Shown in pieces: positions 26,795 to 35,674 of a DNA stretch of 64,000 bases (positions are counted from its first letter, which is position 1; the number at the start of each line of letters is the position of its first letter). The stretch spans positions 124,001-188,000 of the forward strand of contig NZ_JADPKR010000064.1 of NCBI RefSeq assembly GCF_023074055.1. Reading direction: 5' to 3'. The notes beneath the pieces were generated by a model. It was not told the DNA's origin and did no database searches. It was given only the letters and a program-made list of their open reading frames with translations. The DNA comes from Bradyrhizobium sp. 141 (lineage in GTDB: Bacteria > Pseudomonadota > Alphaproteobacteria > Rhizobiales > Xanthobacteraceae). Both the position numbers and the translations under genes were made by a program.

Positions 26795-28483
26795 CTACGT
26801 GCTGCTTCCCGCCGCGGTCGCGACCACCGGCAGCACCTCTTCGCTGGCACGATCCGGCGTCTCTTCCTTCCAGCGCACCGAGCCGAACGGACGCTCCAGC
26901 ATGCGGCGGATCCGCACCGGCTCAGGGCCGATGTGGAAGGCGATCGCCTCCTGGTGCAGCGCGCGTTCGGACTGGGTCGAGCGGTTGCGCTGGCGTAAGT
27001 AATCGAACCAGGTCGGGCAGTGATAGCGCTCGGTCCACAATTCAGGATCGGCGATGTCGCGGGCGATCGACCAGCCATAGGCGCCGTTGCGCTGCCGGGA
27101 GAGCTGCACGTCCTGCATCACATTGTGGAACGCGCGCGCGTTCTCCTGGGCGACGCGATATTCGATCTCGACCACCAGAGGGCCGCTGCGTCCTGTCAGC
27201 GACAGCTTCACCTCGGGATCGGCCAAAACGTCGGCATCCTCGTTGCGGGCACCGACGCGCGGCATCGTCAGCCAGATCCCGAGCAGCGGCGAGATCAGCA
27301 TCAGGCCAGCCGCAGTCAGCAATGCGACCTCGACACCGGCATAGTCGGTGAGATGGCCCCAACCCCAGGCGCCGATGGCGATGCCGCCGGAAATCGAGGC
27401 CTGGAATGCGGCGAGCGAGCGGCCGGCGACCCAGCGCGGCGCCGAGAGCTGCACGCCGATATTGAACAGCGCGATGGCGGCCATCCACACCGCGCCGGCC
27501 AGCACCAGCGCGGTTGCGGTCAGCACCGGCTCCGTACTCAGGGCAAGCGCGGCCATCGCAAATGCCATCGAGATGGTGCAGGCGCGGATCGCGGCCTCGC
27601 CGCTCATGCGCTTGCGCAATTCGTGGATATTGAGCGCGCCGATCACGGCGCCCATGCCAAAGGCGCCCAGCATGATGCCGTAGGTTTGCGCGCCGCCATG
27701 CAACAGGTCGCGCGCGACCAGCGGCATCAACGCCATGATGGCGCCGCCGATCAGGCCCATTACCAGCGTGCGCAACAGCACGATCTTGATCGGCGGCGAA
27801 TTGGTGATGTAACGGAAGCCGGAGACCATGGCGCGGTTGAGTTTTTCCCGCGGCAGGCGAGAGGGCTCGGTGCTGCGACGCCACAACAGCAGCACCACCA
27901 GCAGCGGCAGATAGAGGATCGCGTTGCAGGCGAAAGCCGCGACCGCACCGAGCGCGGCGACGATGACGCCGCCGACCGCGGGGCCGAAGCTGCGCGCGAT
28001 GTTGTAGCTGATGCCGTTCAGCGCGACGGCTGAAGGCAGCGCATCGGGTGGCACCTGTTCGTTGACCGAGGACTGCCAGGCCGGGCCGAACAGCGCGTTG
28101 CCGCTGCCCACCACGAAGCAGAAGGCGAGCAGGGTCTCAGGGGTGATGAGATTGAACCCGGCCAGCACCGTCAGCATAGTCGCGCCCGTGAGAGCAATCA
28201 TCAGCGAGATCAGGGTGACGATGCGGCGGTCATACATGTCGGCGATGGCGCCGGCCGGCATCGAGATCAGCATAATCGGCAGCATCAGGGCGGTCTGCAC
28301 CAGCGCGACCTTGTCCGCCGAGGCCGCCATCTGTGTCATCGCCCAGGCCGCGCCGACGCCCTGGATCAGGAGGCCGAGGTTGGAGAGCAGGCTGGCGAGC
28401 CAGATGCGCCGGAACACGGTGTACCGCAGCGGCGCGGTGATGCCGTCGGCGGCCATTCTCTGGCGGTTCGGCTGCTCGGTCAT
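26795..28483 (-). CDS. MFS transporter (DHA3/EntS-like) with soluble C-terminal domain
   Basis: A 562-residue protein. Residues 1-410 form a 12-helix MFS core of the MFS_3/enterobactin-exporter-like type (FRRIWLASLLSNLGLLIQGV, PAGAIADMYDRRIVTLIS). Residues from about 414 form a soluble tail (IEYRVAQENARAFHNVMQDV, RDIADPELWTERYHCPTWFD) that resembles an antibiotic-biosynthesis-monooxygenase-like ferredoxin fold. I recall this fusion from other MFS_3 proteins. The substrate is unknown; an efflux role is likely. The start is the ATG at 28483 with AAGGGG upstream. An upstream ATG at 28495 and TTG at 28543 are weaker. Confidence 0.87.
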   Translation of the reverse strand: MTEQPNRQRMAADGITAPLRYTVFRRIWLASLLSNLGLLIQGVGAAWAMTQMAASADKVALVQTALMLPIMLISMPAGAIADMYDRRIVTLISLMIALTGATMLTVLAGFNLITPETLLAFCFVVGSGNALFGPAWQSSVNEQVPPDALPSAVALNGISYNIARSFGPAVGGVIVAALGAVAAFACNAILYLPLLVVLLLWRRSTEPSRLPREKLNRAMVSGFRYITNSPPIKIVLLRTLVMGLIGGAIMALMPLVARDLLHGGAQTYGIMLGAFGMGAVIGALNIHELRKRMSGEAAIRACTISMAFAMAALALSTEPVLTATALVLAGAVWMAAIALFNIGVQLSAPRWVAGRSLAAFQASISGGIAIGAWGWGHLTDYAGVEVALLTAAGLMLISPLLGIWLTMPRVGARNEDADVLADPEVKLSLTGRSGPLVVEIEYRVAQENARAFHNVMQDVQLSRQRNGAYGWSIARDIADPELWTERYHCPTWFDYLRQRNRSTQSERALHQEAIAFHIGPEPVRIRRMLERPFGSVRWKEETPDRASEEVLPVVATAAGSST

Positions 28484-28631
28484 ATCCCCTTCCATATGGG
28501 CTGGCAGAGTGGTCTTGGTGTGGTCGTTGGGCGCTTCCGGCAAATTCAGTGATGCCCGCGAAAGTCCTTCGCTGTCCAGAGGTTAGGCCGCTATAAGCGG
28601 TGCAAAGAGGCGGTTTGCCGGGGAGGAACAG

Positions 28632-30008
28632 ATGAAGCTGTCGCGACGGACGATCCTGCAGGGGGCGGGCAGCCTGGCTTTCGCGGTTGCGAGCGTGCGG
28701 ACGGGCGCGATGGCCCAGACCCCCTCCGCGGGGACCGCGCCGGGCGCGGAGGTGCCGCCGATCCTGTTCGTCCACGGCAATGGCGATTACGACGCGCTCT
28801 GGATGACCACGATGTGGCGGATGGAATCCAACGGCATTACGCGCGATCGCATGGCGGCAATCAATTTCACCGATCCGCTGGCCCGCAGCGACGACAAGGT
28901 CGAGCAGGCGAATCGCTCCTCGAGCGAGGATCAGCGCCGCGAGCTCGCCGCTGCCATTGCTGATCTGAAGCGCCGTACCGGGGCGCCTCGCGTGGCGCTG
29001 GTCGGCAGCTCGCGCGGCGGCAATGCGATCCGCAACGTCATCAAGAATGGCGGTGCTGCGGATGTCAGCCATGCCGTCTTGTGCGGCACGCCCAATCACG
29101 GCGTGTTCGCAACCGACGACCAGCCTAACAACGAGTTCAACGGCCGCGGCCCGTTCCTGCGCGGCCTGAACGAGGGCGAGAGCGAGGTGACACCGGATGT
29201 TGCCTTCCTCACATTGCGCAGCGATGGCATGGACAAATACGCCCAATCCGACGGCCGCTTCATCGGCAAGCCCGGCACGCCGACCGGCGTCACCAATGAA
29301 GGGCCGGAGCTGAATGGCGCGACCAATCTTGTGCTTGGCGCACTCGACCATCGTGAAGTGGCGTTCCACCCGCGCGCCTTCCGCGAGATCTACAAATTCA
29401 TCGCGGGCCGCGAGCCCACACGCATTGCGATTTTGCCGGAGCCAAGCGTCCGCCTGAGCGGCCTCGTCACCGGCACGCCCGGCGGCGTGTCGACCAACCG
29501 TCCTGTGGCGGGCGCAACCGTCGATATTTTCCGCGTCGACCCTGATACCGGTGAGCGCAAGGGCAATGCGCTGCACAGCGCAACGACCGGCGCCGACGGT
29601 CGCTGGGGTCCCGCACAGGTCGATGCCTCCTGGTCGCTGGAATTCGTCCTGACCTCGCCGGGTGCGCCGATCACACACATCTATCGCTCGCCGTTCCCGC
29701 GCTCGTCCGACGTCGTCCATTTGCGCGCCGCACGGCCGCTCGGGCCAGCCGACAAGGACGCCGGCGCGGTCGTGATCATGTCGCGGCCGAGGGGTTATTT
29801 CGGACTGCCGCGGGACGTCGTGTTGCTGGACGGCAAGGAGCCGGCTGACGTCAAGCCGGGCGTGCCGACAGATTCGGCGGCCACATTGCGGCTTGCGGCC
29901 GGCGAGGTTGGACGTAACATCGTGGCTCAATTCGGCGAAGAACGAATTGTGGCACGCACCTGGCCCGCCCTAGAGAACAGGATTGCGATTGCCGAGCTGA
30001 CTTACTAG
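28632..30008 (+). CDS. Tat-exported alpha/beta hydrolase
   Basis: A 458-residue protein. The N-terminus KLSRRTILQGAGSLAFAVAS is a twin-arginine signal. An alpha/beta-hydrolase domain follows: ILFVHGNGDYDALW (oxyanion His-Gly), VALVGSSRGGNAIRN (nucleophile Ser in GSSRG) and DHREVAFHPRAF near the expected catalytic His. A C-terminal beta-rich region from about 275 (VATVDIFRVD-like segment with GADGRWG) looks like a carboxypeptidase-regulatory or carbohydrate-binding fold. It probably acts as a periplasmic lipase or esterase. It is 35 nt upstream of the P450 gene and probably co-transcribed. Confidence 0.83.
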   Translation: MKLSRRTILQGAGSLAFAVASVRTGAMAQTPSAGTAPGAEVPPILFVHGNGDYDALWMTTMWRMESNGITRDRMAAINFTDPLARSDDKVEQANRSSSEDQRRELAAAIADLKRRTGAPRVALVGSSRGGNAIRNVIKNGGAADVSHAVLCGTPNHGVFATDDQPNNEFNGRGPFLRGLNEGESEVTPDVAFLTLRSDGMDKYAQSDGRFIGKPGTPTGVTNEGPELNGATNLVLGALDHREVAFHPRAFREIYKFIAGREPTRIAILPEPSVRLSGLVTGTPGGVSTNRPVAGATVDIFRVDPDTGERKGNALHSATTGADGRWGPAQVDASWSLEFVLTSPGAPITHIYRSPFPRSSDVVHLRAARPLGPADKDAGAVVIMSRPRGYFGLPRDVVLLDGKEPADVKPGVPTDSAATLRLAAGEVGRNIVAQFGEERIVARTWPALENRIAIAELTY

Positions 30009-30043
30009 CTGTTTGCCTGGGTCCCATCTCTCGGGAGAGAGCC

Positions 30044-31414
30044 ATGAACATCGCCAGCGTACGTCGGCCCATCATCCCTCCGGCTCCCCCGCGTGCGCCC
30101 GACGACATGTCATTTTTCGGTCGTCTCGCGGTGATCCGCCAGAACATGATCGCAACCTGGGGGCAGCGCGCCTACGAGGAAGACGTTGTCGAGGGGCGCT
30201 TCTTCTTCCGCAACAGCTTCATCCTGAACCGGCCGGATGCGATCCGGCACGTCCTGCTCAACAATTACGAGAATTATACGCGCACGCCGGCAGGAATCCG
30301 CATGCTGCGCCCCGTGCTCGGCGACGGCCTCCTGATCGCCGAAGGCCATTCCTGGACGTTTCAGCGCCGCACGCTCGCGCCGGCCTTCACGCCGCGCGCG
30401 ACCGCAAATCTGGTCCCGCACATGACGGGGGTGCTCGACGAGACCATCGCAAAACTGGATTCCCGCTCGGGTGAAGACGTCGACCTGCGCGAGGTCATGC
30501 AGCGCATGACCCTCGAAATCGCCGGGCGCACGATGTTCTCGTTCGGCATGGACCGGCATGGCGCGACCCTGCGCAATTTCATCATGGAATATGCCGCGCG
30601 GCTGGGACGCCCGTATCTCCTCGACATGGTGCTGCCGGTGTCCTGGCCGAGCCCGATGGATTTTGCACGGGCGCGTTTCCGCAAGCGCTGGACCGAGTTC
30701 GTTGCCATGCTGATCGCCGAACGGCGTGCGGCCGGCAAGAAGGACGGCGCACCGCCGCGTGACCTGTTCGATCTCATGGACGAGGCGCGCGATCCTGAAA
30801 CGGGTAAGGGCTTCTCCGACGAACAGCTCGTCGACGAGGTCGCGACCATGATCCTCGCTGGTCACGAGACCACGGCGACGGCGCTGTTCTGGGCGCTCTA
30901 TCTGCTCGCGCTCGATCCTGATACGCAGGAAGAGGTGGCGTCCGAAACGCGCGGCGAGCATCTCGACAGCATGGTCGACATCGATCGCCAGAAGTTCACC
31001 CGCGCGGTGATCGAGGAGACGATGCGGCTCTATCCGCCGGCCTTCCTCGTGGCACGCGCCGCACGCGAGAAGGACAATGCGGCCGGCGTCGAGATCGGCA
31101 AGGGCGACATCATCATGATCGCGCCTTGGCTGCTGCACCGGCACGAGAAACTGTGGGATCAGCCGAATGCGTTCATTCCCAAGCGCTTCATGTCGACGGA
31201 GGCGCCCGATCGTTTCGCCTATTTGCCGTTCGGCGCGGGTCCACGCGTCTGCATCGGTGCGCCGTTCGCGCAAGCTGAATCCGTGCTGGCGCTGGCCCGG
31301 TTGATCGGCGCATTCCGCGTCGAGCTCGCCGATACGACGAATCCCGTGATCCCGCTCGGCGTCGTCACGACTCAACCGGACCACTCACCCATGTTCCGCA
31401 TCACGCGTCGGTGA
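30044..31414 (+). CDS. Cytochrome P450
   Basis: A 456-residue soluble heme-thiolate monooxygenase. The I-helix oxygen-activation motif is AGHETTATALFWAL, the K-helix is EETMRLYPP, and the heme loop FGAGPRVCIGAPFA carries the Cys ligand at about residue 403. The PERF-like region reads IPKRFMS. No ferredoxin or reductase gene is adjacent, so electron partners must be elsewhere. The substrate is unknown. The Pro-rich N-terminus (PIIPPAPPRAPDD) is that of soluble bacterial enzymes. It lies between the Tat hydrolase and the DUF5939 cyclase on the same strand. Confidence 0.95.
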   Translation: MNIASVRRPIIPPAPPRAPDDMSFFGRLAVIRQNMIATWGQRAYEEDVVEGRFFFRNSFILNRPDAIRHVLLNNYENYTRTPAGIRMLRPVLGDGLLIAEGHSWTFQRRTLAPAFTPRATANLVPHMTGVLDETIAKLDSRSGEDVDLREVMQRMTLEIAGRTMFSFGMDRHGATLRNFIMEYAARLGRPYLLDMVLPVSWPSPMDFARARFRKRWTEFVAMLIAERRAAGKKDGAPPRDLFDLMDEARDPETGKGFSDEQLVDEVATMILAGHETTATALFWALYLLALDPDTQEEVASETRGEHLDSMVDIDRQKFTRAVIEETMRLYPPAFLVARAAREKDNAAGVEIGKGDIIMIAPWLLHRHEKLWDQPNAFIPKRFMSTEAPDRFAYLPFGAGPRVCIGAPFAQAESVLALARLIGAFRVELADTTNPVIPLGVVTTQPDHSPMFRITRR

Positions 31415-31463
31415 CAGGCAATTTGCCTGGCCGATGGCGTGATTCAACTCACAGAGCCCCGCC

Positions 31464-32873
31464 ATGAGCGATATCCAGGCCCAGTTTTCCGTTCTGAAGC
31501 AGACCGCCGACGCTAAAGTGGTCGACGCGATCGCGCGCCTCATCGAGGACGGCGAGGATCACGAGCTTAACCGCGTCAATGTTATCGACTTCGCCACGCA
31601 GTACGGCGTCGACGAAGAGCACGCGATCTCTGCCTTCCTGCATGCGGCGCGGCTCGGCCTGTTCGATCTCGGCTGGAACGTGTTATGCCCGGGCTGCGGC
31701 GGCGTGCTGGGGGCGCATTCGACCCTAAAGGCGCTCAAGCCGGATGACTATCACTGTGCGCTCTGCGCCTGCGGCTACAAGACCTCGGTCGACGATCAGG
31801 TCGAGGTCTCCTTCACCGTCAATTCACGTGTCCGGCGCATCGCGGCGCACGATCCTGATACGCTTCCGGTGTGGGAATATTTCAAGCAAATGTTCTGGAG
31901 TTCCGGCGTCGACTTCAACAAGGAATCGTTCGCGGCGCTCGCCAACGAGGTAACGCTGGACACGATGGAGCTGCCGGCCGGCGAGAAGGCGACCATGTCG
32001 CTGCAGCTGCCGAGTGACTTCGTCATCATCTTCGAGCCGGTGACGCACGCCGCCCATTTCATCGACGTTCAGGGCGAGCCGACCAAGGATCGCCAGCAGC
32101 TCGCCATCATGTACAACAAGGTGCAGGCTCCGACGGGCACCACGACCATGCGGCCGGGTCCGCTGCGGCTGTCGCTGGAGAACCAGGCCGGCGTGCGCGT
32201 GCTGCCTTCGGTGTTCATCGCGGCCGAGGCGCTTCATCATCTCATCGGCAAGCGCAAGCCGTTCCTTACGGCCAAGCGGATGCTGTCGAACCAGACCTTT
32301 CGCGATGTGTTCAAGGCGGACAATCTCAGTCTCGACCAGCGGCTCCAGATCACCTCGCTCACCTTCCTGTTCACCGACCTGAAGGGATCGACCGCACTCT
32401 ACGAGCGTGTCGGCGATCTCGCCGCCTTCGATCTGGTGCGCGCGCATTTCCACGCGCTGCTCGAGATCATCTCCTCCGAGAAGGGCGCCGTGGTGAAAAC
32501 GATCGGCGATGCCGTGATGGCGACCTTTGTTCGTCCCGAGCATGCCATCGTCGCAGGCCTGCGGATGCGCGCGGCGATGGACGCGCTCAACAAGCAGCGT
32601 GGCACCGACGATCTCATCGTCAAGATCGGCATCCATGAAGGCCCCTGCCTCGCGGTCATGCTCAACGAGCGGCAGGATTATTTCGGCCAGACGGTCAACA
32701 TCGCCGCCCGCGTGCAGAGCCTGTCGACCGCGCAGGAAATTCACATCACCGGCCCGGTGCTCGATGCGCCCGCAGTCGCCGAGGTGCTGGAGCGGCGTGC
32801 GATCAAGCCGATCCAGAAACAGGCGGCGCTGCGCGGCATCGCCGACAAGATGGTGGTGTACGAGATCCCGTGA
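31464..32873 (+). CDS. Adenylate/guanylate cyclase with DUF5939 N-terminal domain
   Basis: A 469-residue soluble protein. The N-terminal DUF5939 region (about 1-280) contains a zinc-ribbon-like pair CPGCGG (Cys75/78) and CALCACG (Cys98/101). The class III cyclase domain spans about 295-440: FLFTDLKGSTALYE with metal Asp305, KTIGDAVMATF with Lys345/Asp349, DYFGQTVNIAARV with Asp405, Asn412 and Arg416. The catalytic set is complete. The N-terminal region may sense metal, redox state or a partner. It starts 49 nt after the P450 stop. Confidence 0.92.
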   Translation: MSDIQAQFSVLKQTADAKVVDAIARLIEDGEDHELNRVNVIDFATQYGVDEEHAISAFLHAARLGLFDLGWNVLCPGCGGVLGAHSTLKALKPDDYHCALCACGYKTSVDDQVEVSFTVNSRVRRIAAHDPDTLPVWEYFKQMFWSSGVDFNKESFAALANEVTLDTMELPAGEKATMSLQLPSDFVIIFEPVTHAAHFIDVQGEPTKDRQQLAIMYNKVQAPTGTTTMRPGPLRLSLENQAGVRVLPSVFIAAEALHHLIGKRKPFLTAKRMLSNQTFRDVFKADNLSLDQRLQITSLTFLFTDLKGSTALYERVGDLAAFDLVRAHFHALLEIISSEKGAVVKTIGDAVMATFVRPEHAIVAGLRMRAAMDALNKQRGTDDLIVKIGIHEGPCLAVMLNERQDYFGQTVNIAARVQSLSTAQEIHITGPVLDAPAVAEVLERRAIKPIQKQAALRGIADKMVVYEIP

Positions 32874-32886
32874 GGGGGTTTCCGCT

Positions 32887-32938
32887 GTCGTCCCCGCGAA
32901 CGCGCTAGTGCATGCACTAATGCGTTCGCAGGGACGAC
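32887..32938. repeat. 52-nt near-perfect palindrome after the cyclase gene
   Basis: GTCGTCCCCGCGAACGCGCT pairs with AATGCGTTCGCAGGGACGAC around a central TAGTGCATGCACTA palindrome. Only about three position pairs mismatch. It sits 13 nt after the cyclase stop and could form a 25-bp hairpin or a cruciform. Confidence 0.85.
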
Positions 32939-33102
32939 ATCTGCGGATTCAGCGCCCTACTCGCACCCGAATCACAGCGTACAGATTGCCGAAACGTAAT
33001 GCGGCGCGCGGAACTGACGCACATTGCGCCGGTTGAGTTTCCTCCTCATATAATGGTGTAACAGCCGCGCTCCGCGCGGCGCATTGATTTCGGTAGGACC
33101 TT

Positions 33103-33591
33103 ATGCTCGACGGCCTGCGCCAATTCATCACCGACATTGTCGCCCCCCATGACCAGAATCGCACGTTCGGTGACAGCGATTATCGGTTGGCTGCGACCGC
33201 GTTGCTGGTCCACGTGGTCTCGCTGGACGGCCAGCCGACAGCGGCCGAGCAGCGCAAGCTGCACGGCCTGATTGAAAGCCATTTTGGGCTCGACCGAGGT
33301 GCCGCGGACCGGCTGATCGCCGACGCCACCCAGGTCGAGGGCGAGGCGGTGGATCTGTATCACTTCACCAGCGTCATCATGCGCTCGCTCGACGAAGAGG
33401 GTCGCAAGCGCATCGTGCAGATGATGTGGGAGCTGGTCTATGCCGACGGCCAGGTCACCGAATTCGAGGACAACGTCGTCTGGCGCGCCTCCGACCTGCT
33501 CGGGATTGCCCAGCGCGACCGGATCGAGCTGAAGCACGCTGTTGCGGACCGTGCCGGCGGTCAGCTGAAGGACAGCGCCGTCGGTGGCTGA
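33103..33591 (+). CDS. TerB-like tellurite resistance family protein
   Basis: A 162-residue all-helical protein. RLAATALLVHVVSLDGQPTAAEQRKL and MMWELVYADGQVTEFEDNVVWRASDLLGI carry the paired acidic metal-binding helices typical of TerB/DUF533-like proteins (the DG.....E pattern occurs twice). This family is found in stress and metal responses but its biochemical role is unclear. No other ter genes are nearby, so tellurite resistance should not be assumed. The start is the ATG at 33103. Confidence 0.85.
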   Translation: MLDGLRQFITDIVAPHDQNRTFGDSDYRLAATALLVHVVSLDGQPTAAEQRKLHGLIESHFGLDRGAADRLIADATQVEGEAVDLYHFTSVIMRSLDEEGRKRIVQMMWELVYADGQVTEFEDNVVWRASDLLGIAQRDRIELKHAVADRAGGQLKDSAVGG

Positions 33592-33718
33592 CCGGTGCCA
33601 CCGCGCGGATGGCCGGTTTTGCGGATCGCATGACGAAACTTTAATGTAGCTGCCGGCCGCTTTGCGTCCGGATTCATCCGCAAATCAGCGGTTTTCGTGC
33701 TCTCTCTGACCTCCGCTC

Positions 33719-33744
33719 AAGCGGCCATGCTGCCAGGGCCGCTT
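33719..33744. terminator. Possible hairpin terminator
   Basis: AAGCGGCC and GGCCGCTT form an 8-bp stem with a 10-nt loop. It lies in the gap after the TerB-like gene and before the SDR. No T run follows, so this is a weak call. Confidence 0.35.
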
Positions 33745-33831
33745 GCCTGTCGCGCACGGCCTATGCTCTGGTTCCATCATTGCGGGGCCAAAATCTTCAC
33801 TTCATGAGACTTGGATCAAGAGACTTGGATC

Positions 33832-34611
33832 GTGACTGAGCGGATAACGTTGATCACCGGTGCCTCGGCGGGCATAGGCACGGAGCTGGCGCGCGTATTT
33901 GCCGCCAACGGACATCGCCTGGCGTTGACGGCGCGGCGGGCGGATAGACTTGAGGCGCTCGCGAACGAGCTCGTCGCCAAGGGCGGCAAGAAGCCGATCG
34001 TGATCGCCTGCGATCTCCAGCATACGGACGCCGGCGAAACAATCGCAGCAGCGCTCGCCGCCGAAGGCGTCGAGCTCGATCACCTTGTCAACAATGCCGG
34101 CTTCGGCGTGTTCGGCGACGCCATCGAGCGCGATCGCGACGAGCAGGTCGGGATTGTCGATGTCAACGTGAGGGCTCTGACGGATCTGTCGCTGCGCTTT
34201 GCCGATCAGCTCATCAAGAACAAGGGCGGTCTTCTCAATGTCGGCTCGGTCGCGGGATTCCTGCCCGGTCCCGGCATGGCCGTCTATTATGCGTCCAAGG
34301 CCTACGTGATTTCCTTCACCGAAGCGCTGCGGGCGGAGCTCGCGCCGCGCGGTGTTCGCGTCACCGTACTTTGCCCGGGTCCCGTGCCCACCGAATTCCA
34401 GGCGCGCGCCGGGGTCGGCTCCGGACATGATACGGCTCTTCTCAATGTTTCTGCTGCCGATGTCGCCCGGGAGGCCTATCGCGGGCTGATGGCCAATAAA
34501 AGAGCAGTGCTGCCGGGTCTGGGCATCAAGATTGTGCCATTTGCGCTGCGCTTTTTTCCGCGGGGCTTCATCCTGGCCGCCACCAGTCGGTTCCAGAGGC
34601 AGAGGCGCTAA
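33832..34611 (+). CDS. Short-chain dehydrogenase/reductase
   Basis: A 259-residue classical SDR. The cofactor motif is TLITGASAGIGTELARVFA. LVNNAGFGVFG, catalytic Ser in VGSVAGFLPG and catalytic YYASKAYVISF (Tyr and Lys) are all present. ALTARRADRLEAL at the end of beta-2, with Arg residues, suggests NADP preference. The substrate is unknown. The GTG at 33832 gives a start that aligns with family N-termini; TTG at 33811 is an alternative. A duplicated GAGACTTGGATC (33806-33817 and 33820-33831) sits right at the start. Confidence 0.9.
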   Translation: MTERITLITGASAGIGTELARVFAANGHRLALTARRADRLEALANELVAKGGKKPIVIACDLQHTDAGETIAAALAAEGVELDHLVNNAGFGVFGDAIERDRDEQVGIVDVNVRALTDLSLRFADQLIKNKGGLLNVGSVAGFLPGPGMAVYYASKAYVISFTEALRAELAPRGVRVTVLCPGPVPTEFQARAGVGSGHDTALLNVSAADVAREAYRGLMANKRAVLPGLGIKIVPFALRFFPRGFILAATSRFQRQRR

Positions 34612-34736
34612 GTAGAGCCTTAGGCGTCCGTATTGGCCCGGAGCTTGCTTCGGTTTCGATGTGTGCGCGAACTCACACGAAATTAACGATCACTTAGTTA
34701 TGCTGGCGGTCTGAACCAATAGCTTTCGCAAGGACA

Positions 34737-35537
34737 ATGTCGTTCCGGACGGACAGGTTTGGTAGCGCAGAAGTGGTGCCCTTCCCGCGAAGGACGCCCG
34801 GCGCGACTGCCTCTGATTCGACAAGCGGCCGGCCGGTTCTCATTGTCCTGCATCAGGAATCCTCGACCCCCGGCCGCGTCGGCAATGCGCTGCGCGCGCT
34901 CGGCCATCGCCTCGATATCCGCCGTCCCCGCTTCGGCGATCCCCTGCCCGAGACGCTCGATCAGCATGCCGGCGCCGTGGTCTTTGGCGGTCCGATGAGC
35001 GCCAATGATTCCGACGACTATATTCGCCGCGAGATCGACTGGATCGAAATTCCGCTGCGCGAGCAGCGGCCGTTCCTCGGCATCTGCCTTGGGGCGCAGA
35101 TGCTCGCGATGCAGCTCGGTGCGCGCGTCGCGCCGCATGCAGATGGGCTGACCCAGATCGGCTATTACCCGATCCGTCCGACCGCCGCGGGCCACGCGCT
35201 CTGCCCGGCCTGGCCAGCTCAGGTCTACCACTGGCATCGCGAGGGATTCGAGCTGCCTGTCGGCGCAGAGCTGCTCGCAGAAGGTGACGATTTTCCGGTG
35301 CAGGCATTTCGCGCCGGCAATGCTCTCGGCGTGCAGTTTCATCCTGATGTGACCTACGCGATGATGCATCGCTGGACCACGCGCGGCTATGACGGCTTCG
35401 GCGCGCCCGGTGCGCGGCAGCGACACCATCATTTCGCAGATCGTGCCGTGTACGATGCCGCGGAGCGCGCCTGGCTCGATCACTTCATCGACGGCTGGCT
35501 GGCGCGCCGGCCCGTGCTGGCGCAAGCCGCCGAGTGA
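34737..35537 (+). CDS. Class I glutamine amidotransferase-like protein
   Basis: A 266-residue protein with a type 1 glutamine amidotransferase fold similar to the GuaA-type GATase domain. The nucleophile elbow is FLGICLGAQMLA with Cys117, and VVFGGPMSAND is the oxyanion region. The distal triad reads VQFHPDVT (His202, Asp204), where most family members have His-x-Glu. No synthetase domain is present, so it may act on glutamine or gamma-glutamyl compounds alone, or with an unlinked partner. The start is the ATG at 34737 after AAGGAC. Confidence 0.85.
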   Translation: MSFRTDRFGSAEVVPFPRRTPGATASDSTSGRPVLIVLHQESSTPGRVGNALRALGHRLDIRRPRFGDPLPETLDQHAGAVVFGGPMSANDSDDYIRREIDWIEIPLREQRPFLGICLGAQMLAMQLGARVAPHADGLTQIGYYPIRPTAAGHALCPAWPAQVYHWHREGFELPVGAELLAEGDDFPVQAFRAGNALGVQFHPDVTYAMMHRWTTRGYDGFGAPGARQRHHHFADRAVYDAAERAWLDHFIDGWLARRPVLAQAAE

Positions 35538-35554
35538 TCGCGGCTTCGAGCAGG

Positions 35555-35599
35555 TCCTTGGCGCAGATCCTTCGCGCAGATCCTTGGCGCAAGTCCTTG
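35555..35599. repeat. 13-bp tandem repeat array
   Basis: Three units (TCCTTGGCGCAGA, TCCTTCGCGCAGA, TCCTTGGCGCAAG) plus a partial TCCTTG, directly after the amidotransferase stop and about 75 nt before the enoyl-CoA hydratase remnant. Confidence 0.85.
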
Positions 35600-35674
35600 C
35601 CTCTGCCCCTGATATGCTAGGCTCTCTGCCAACGAGCGCGCACCAATGCGTGCCGGCAAACATGGGAGAGCGCC

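Noticed and set aside
30110-31384. 424-codon frame opposite the P450 gene
   Set aside because: Antisense shadow of a P450 with intact motifs.
33103-33591. Tellurite resistance locus
   Set aside because: Only a TerB-like protein is present; no terC, terD or terE-type genes.
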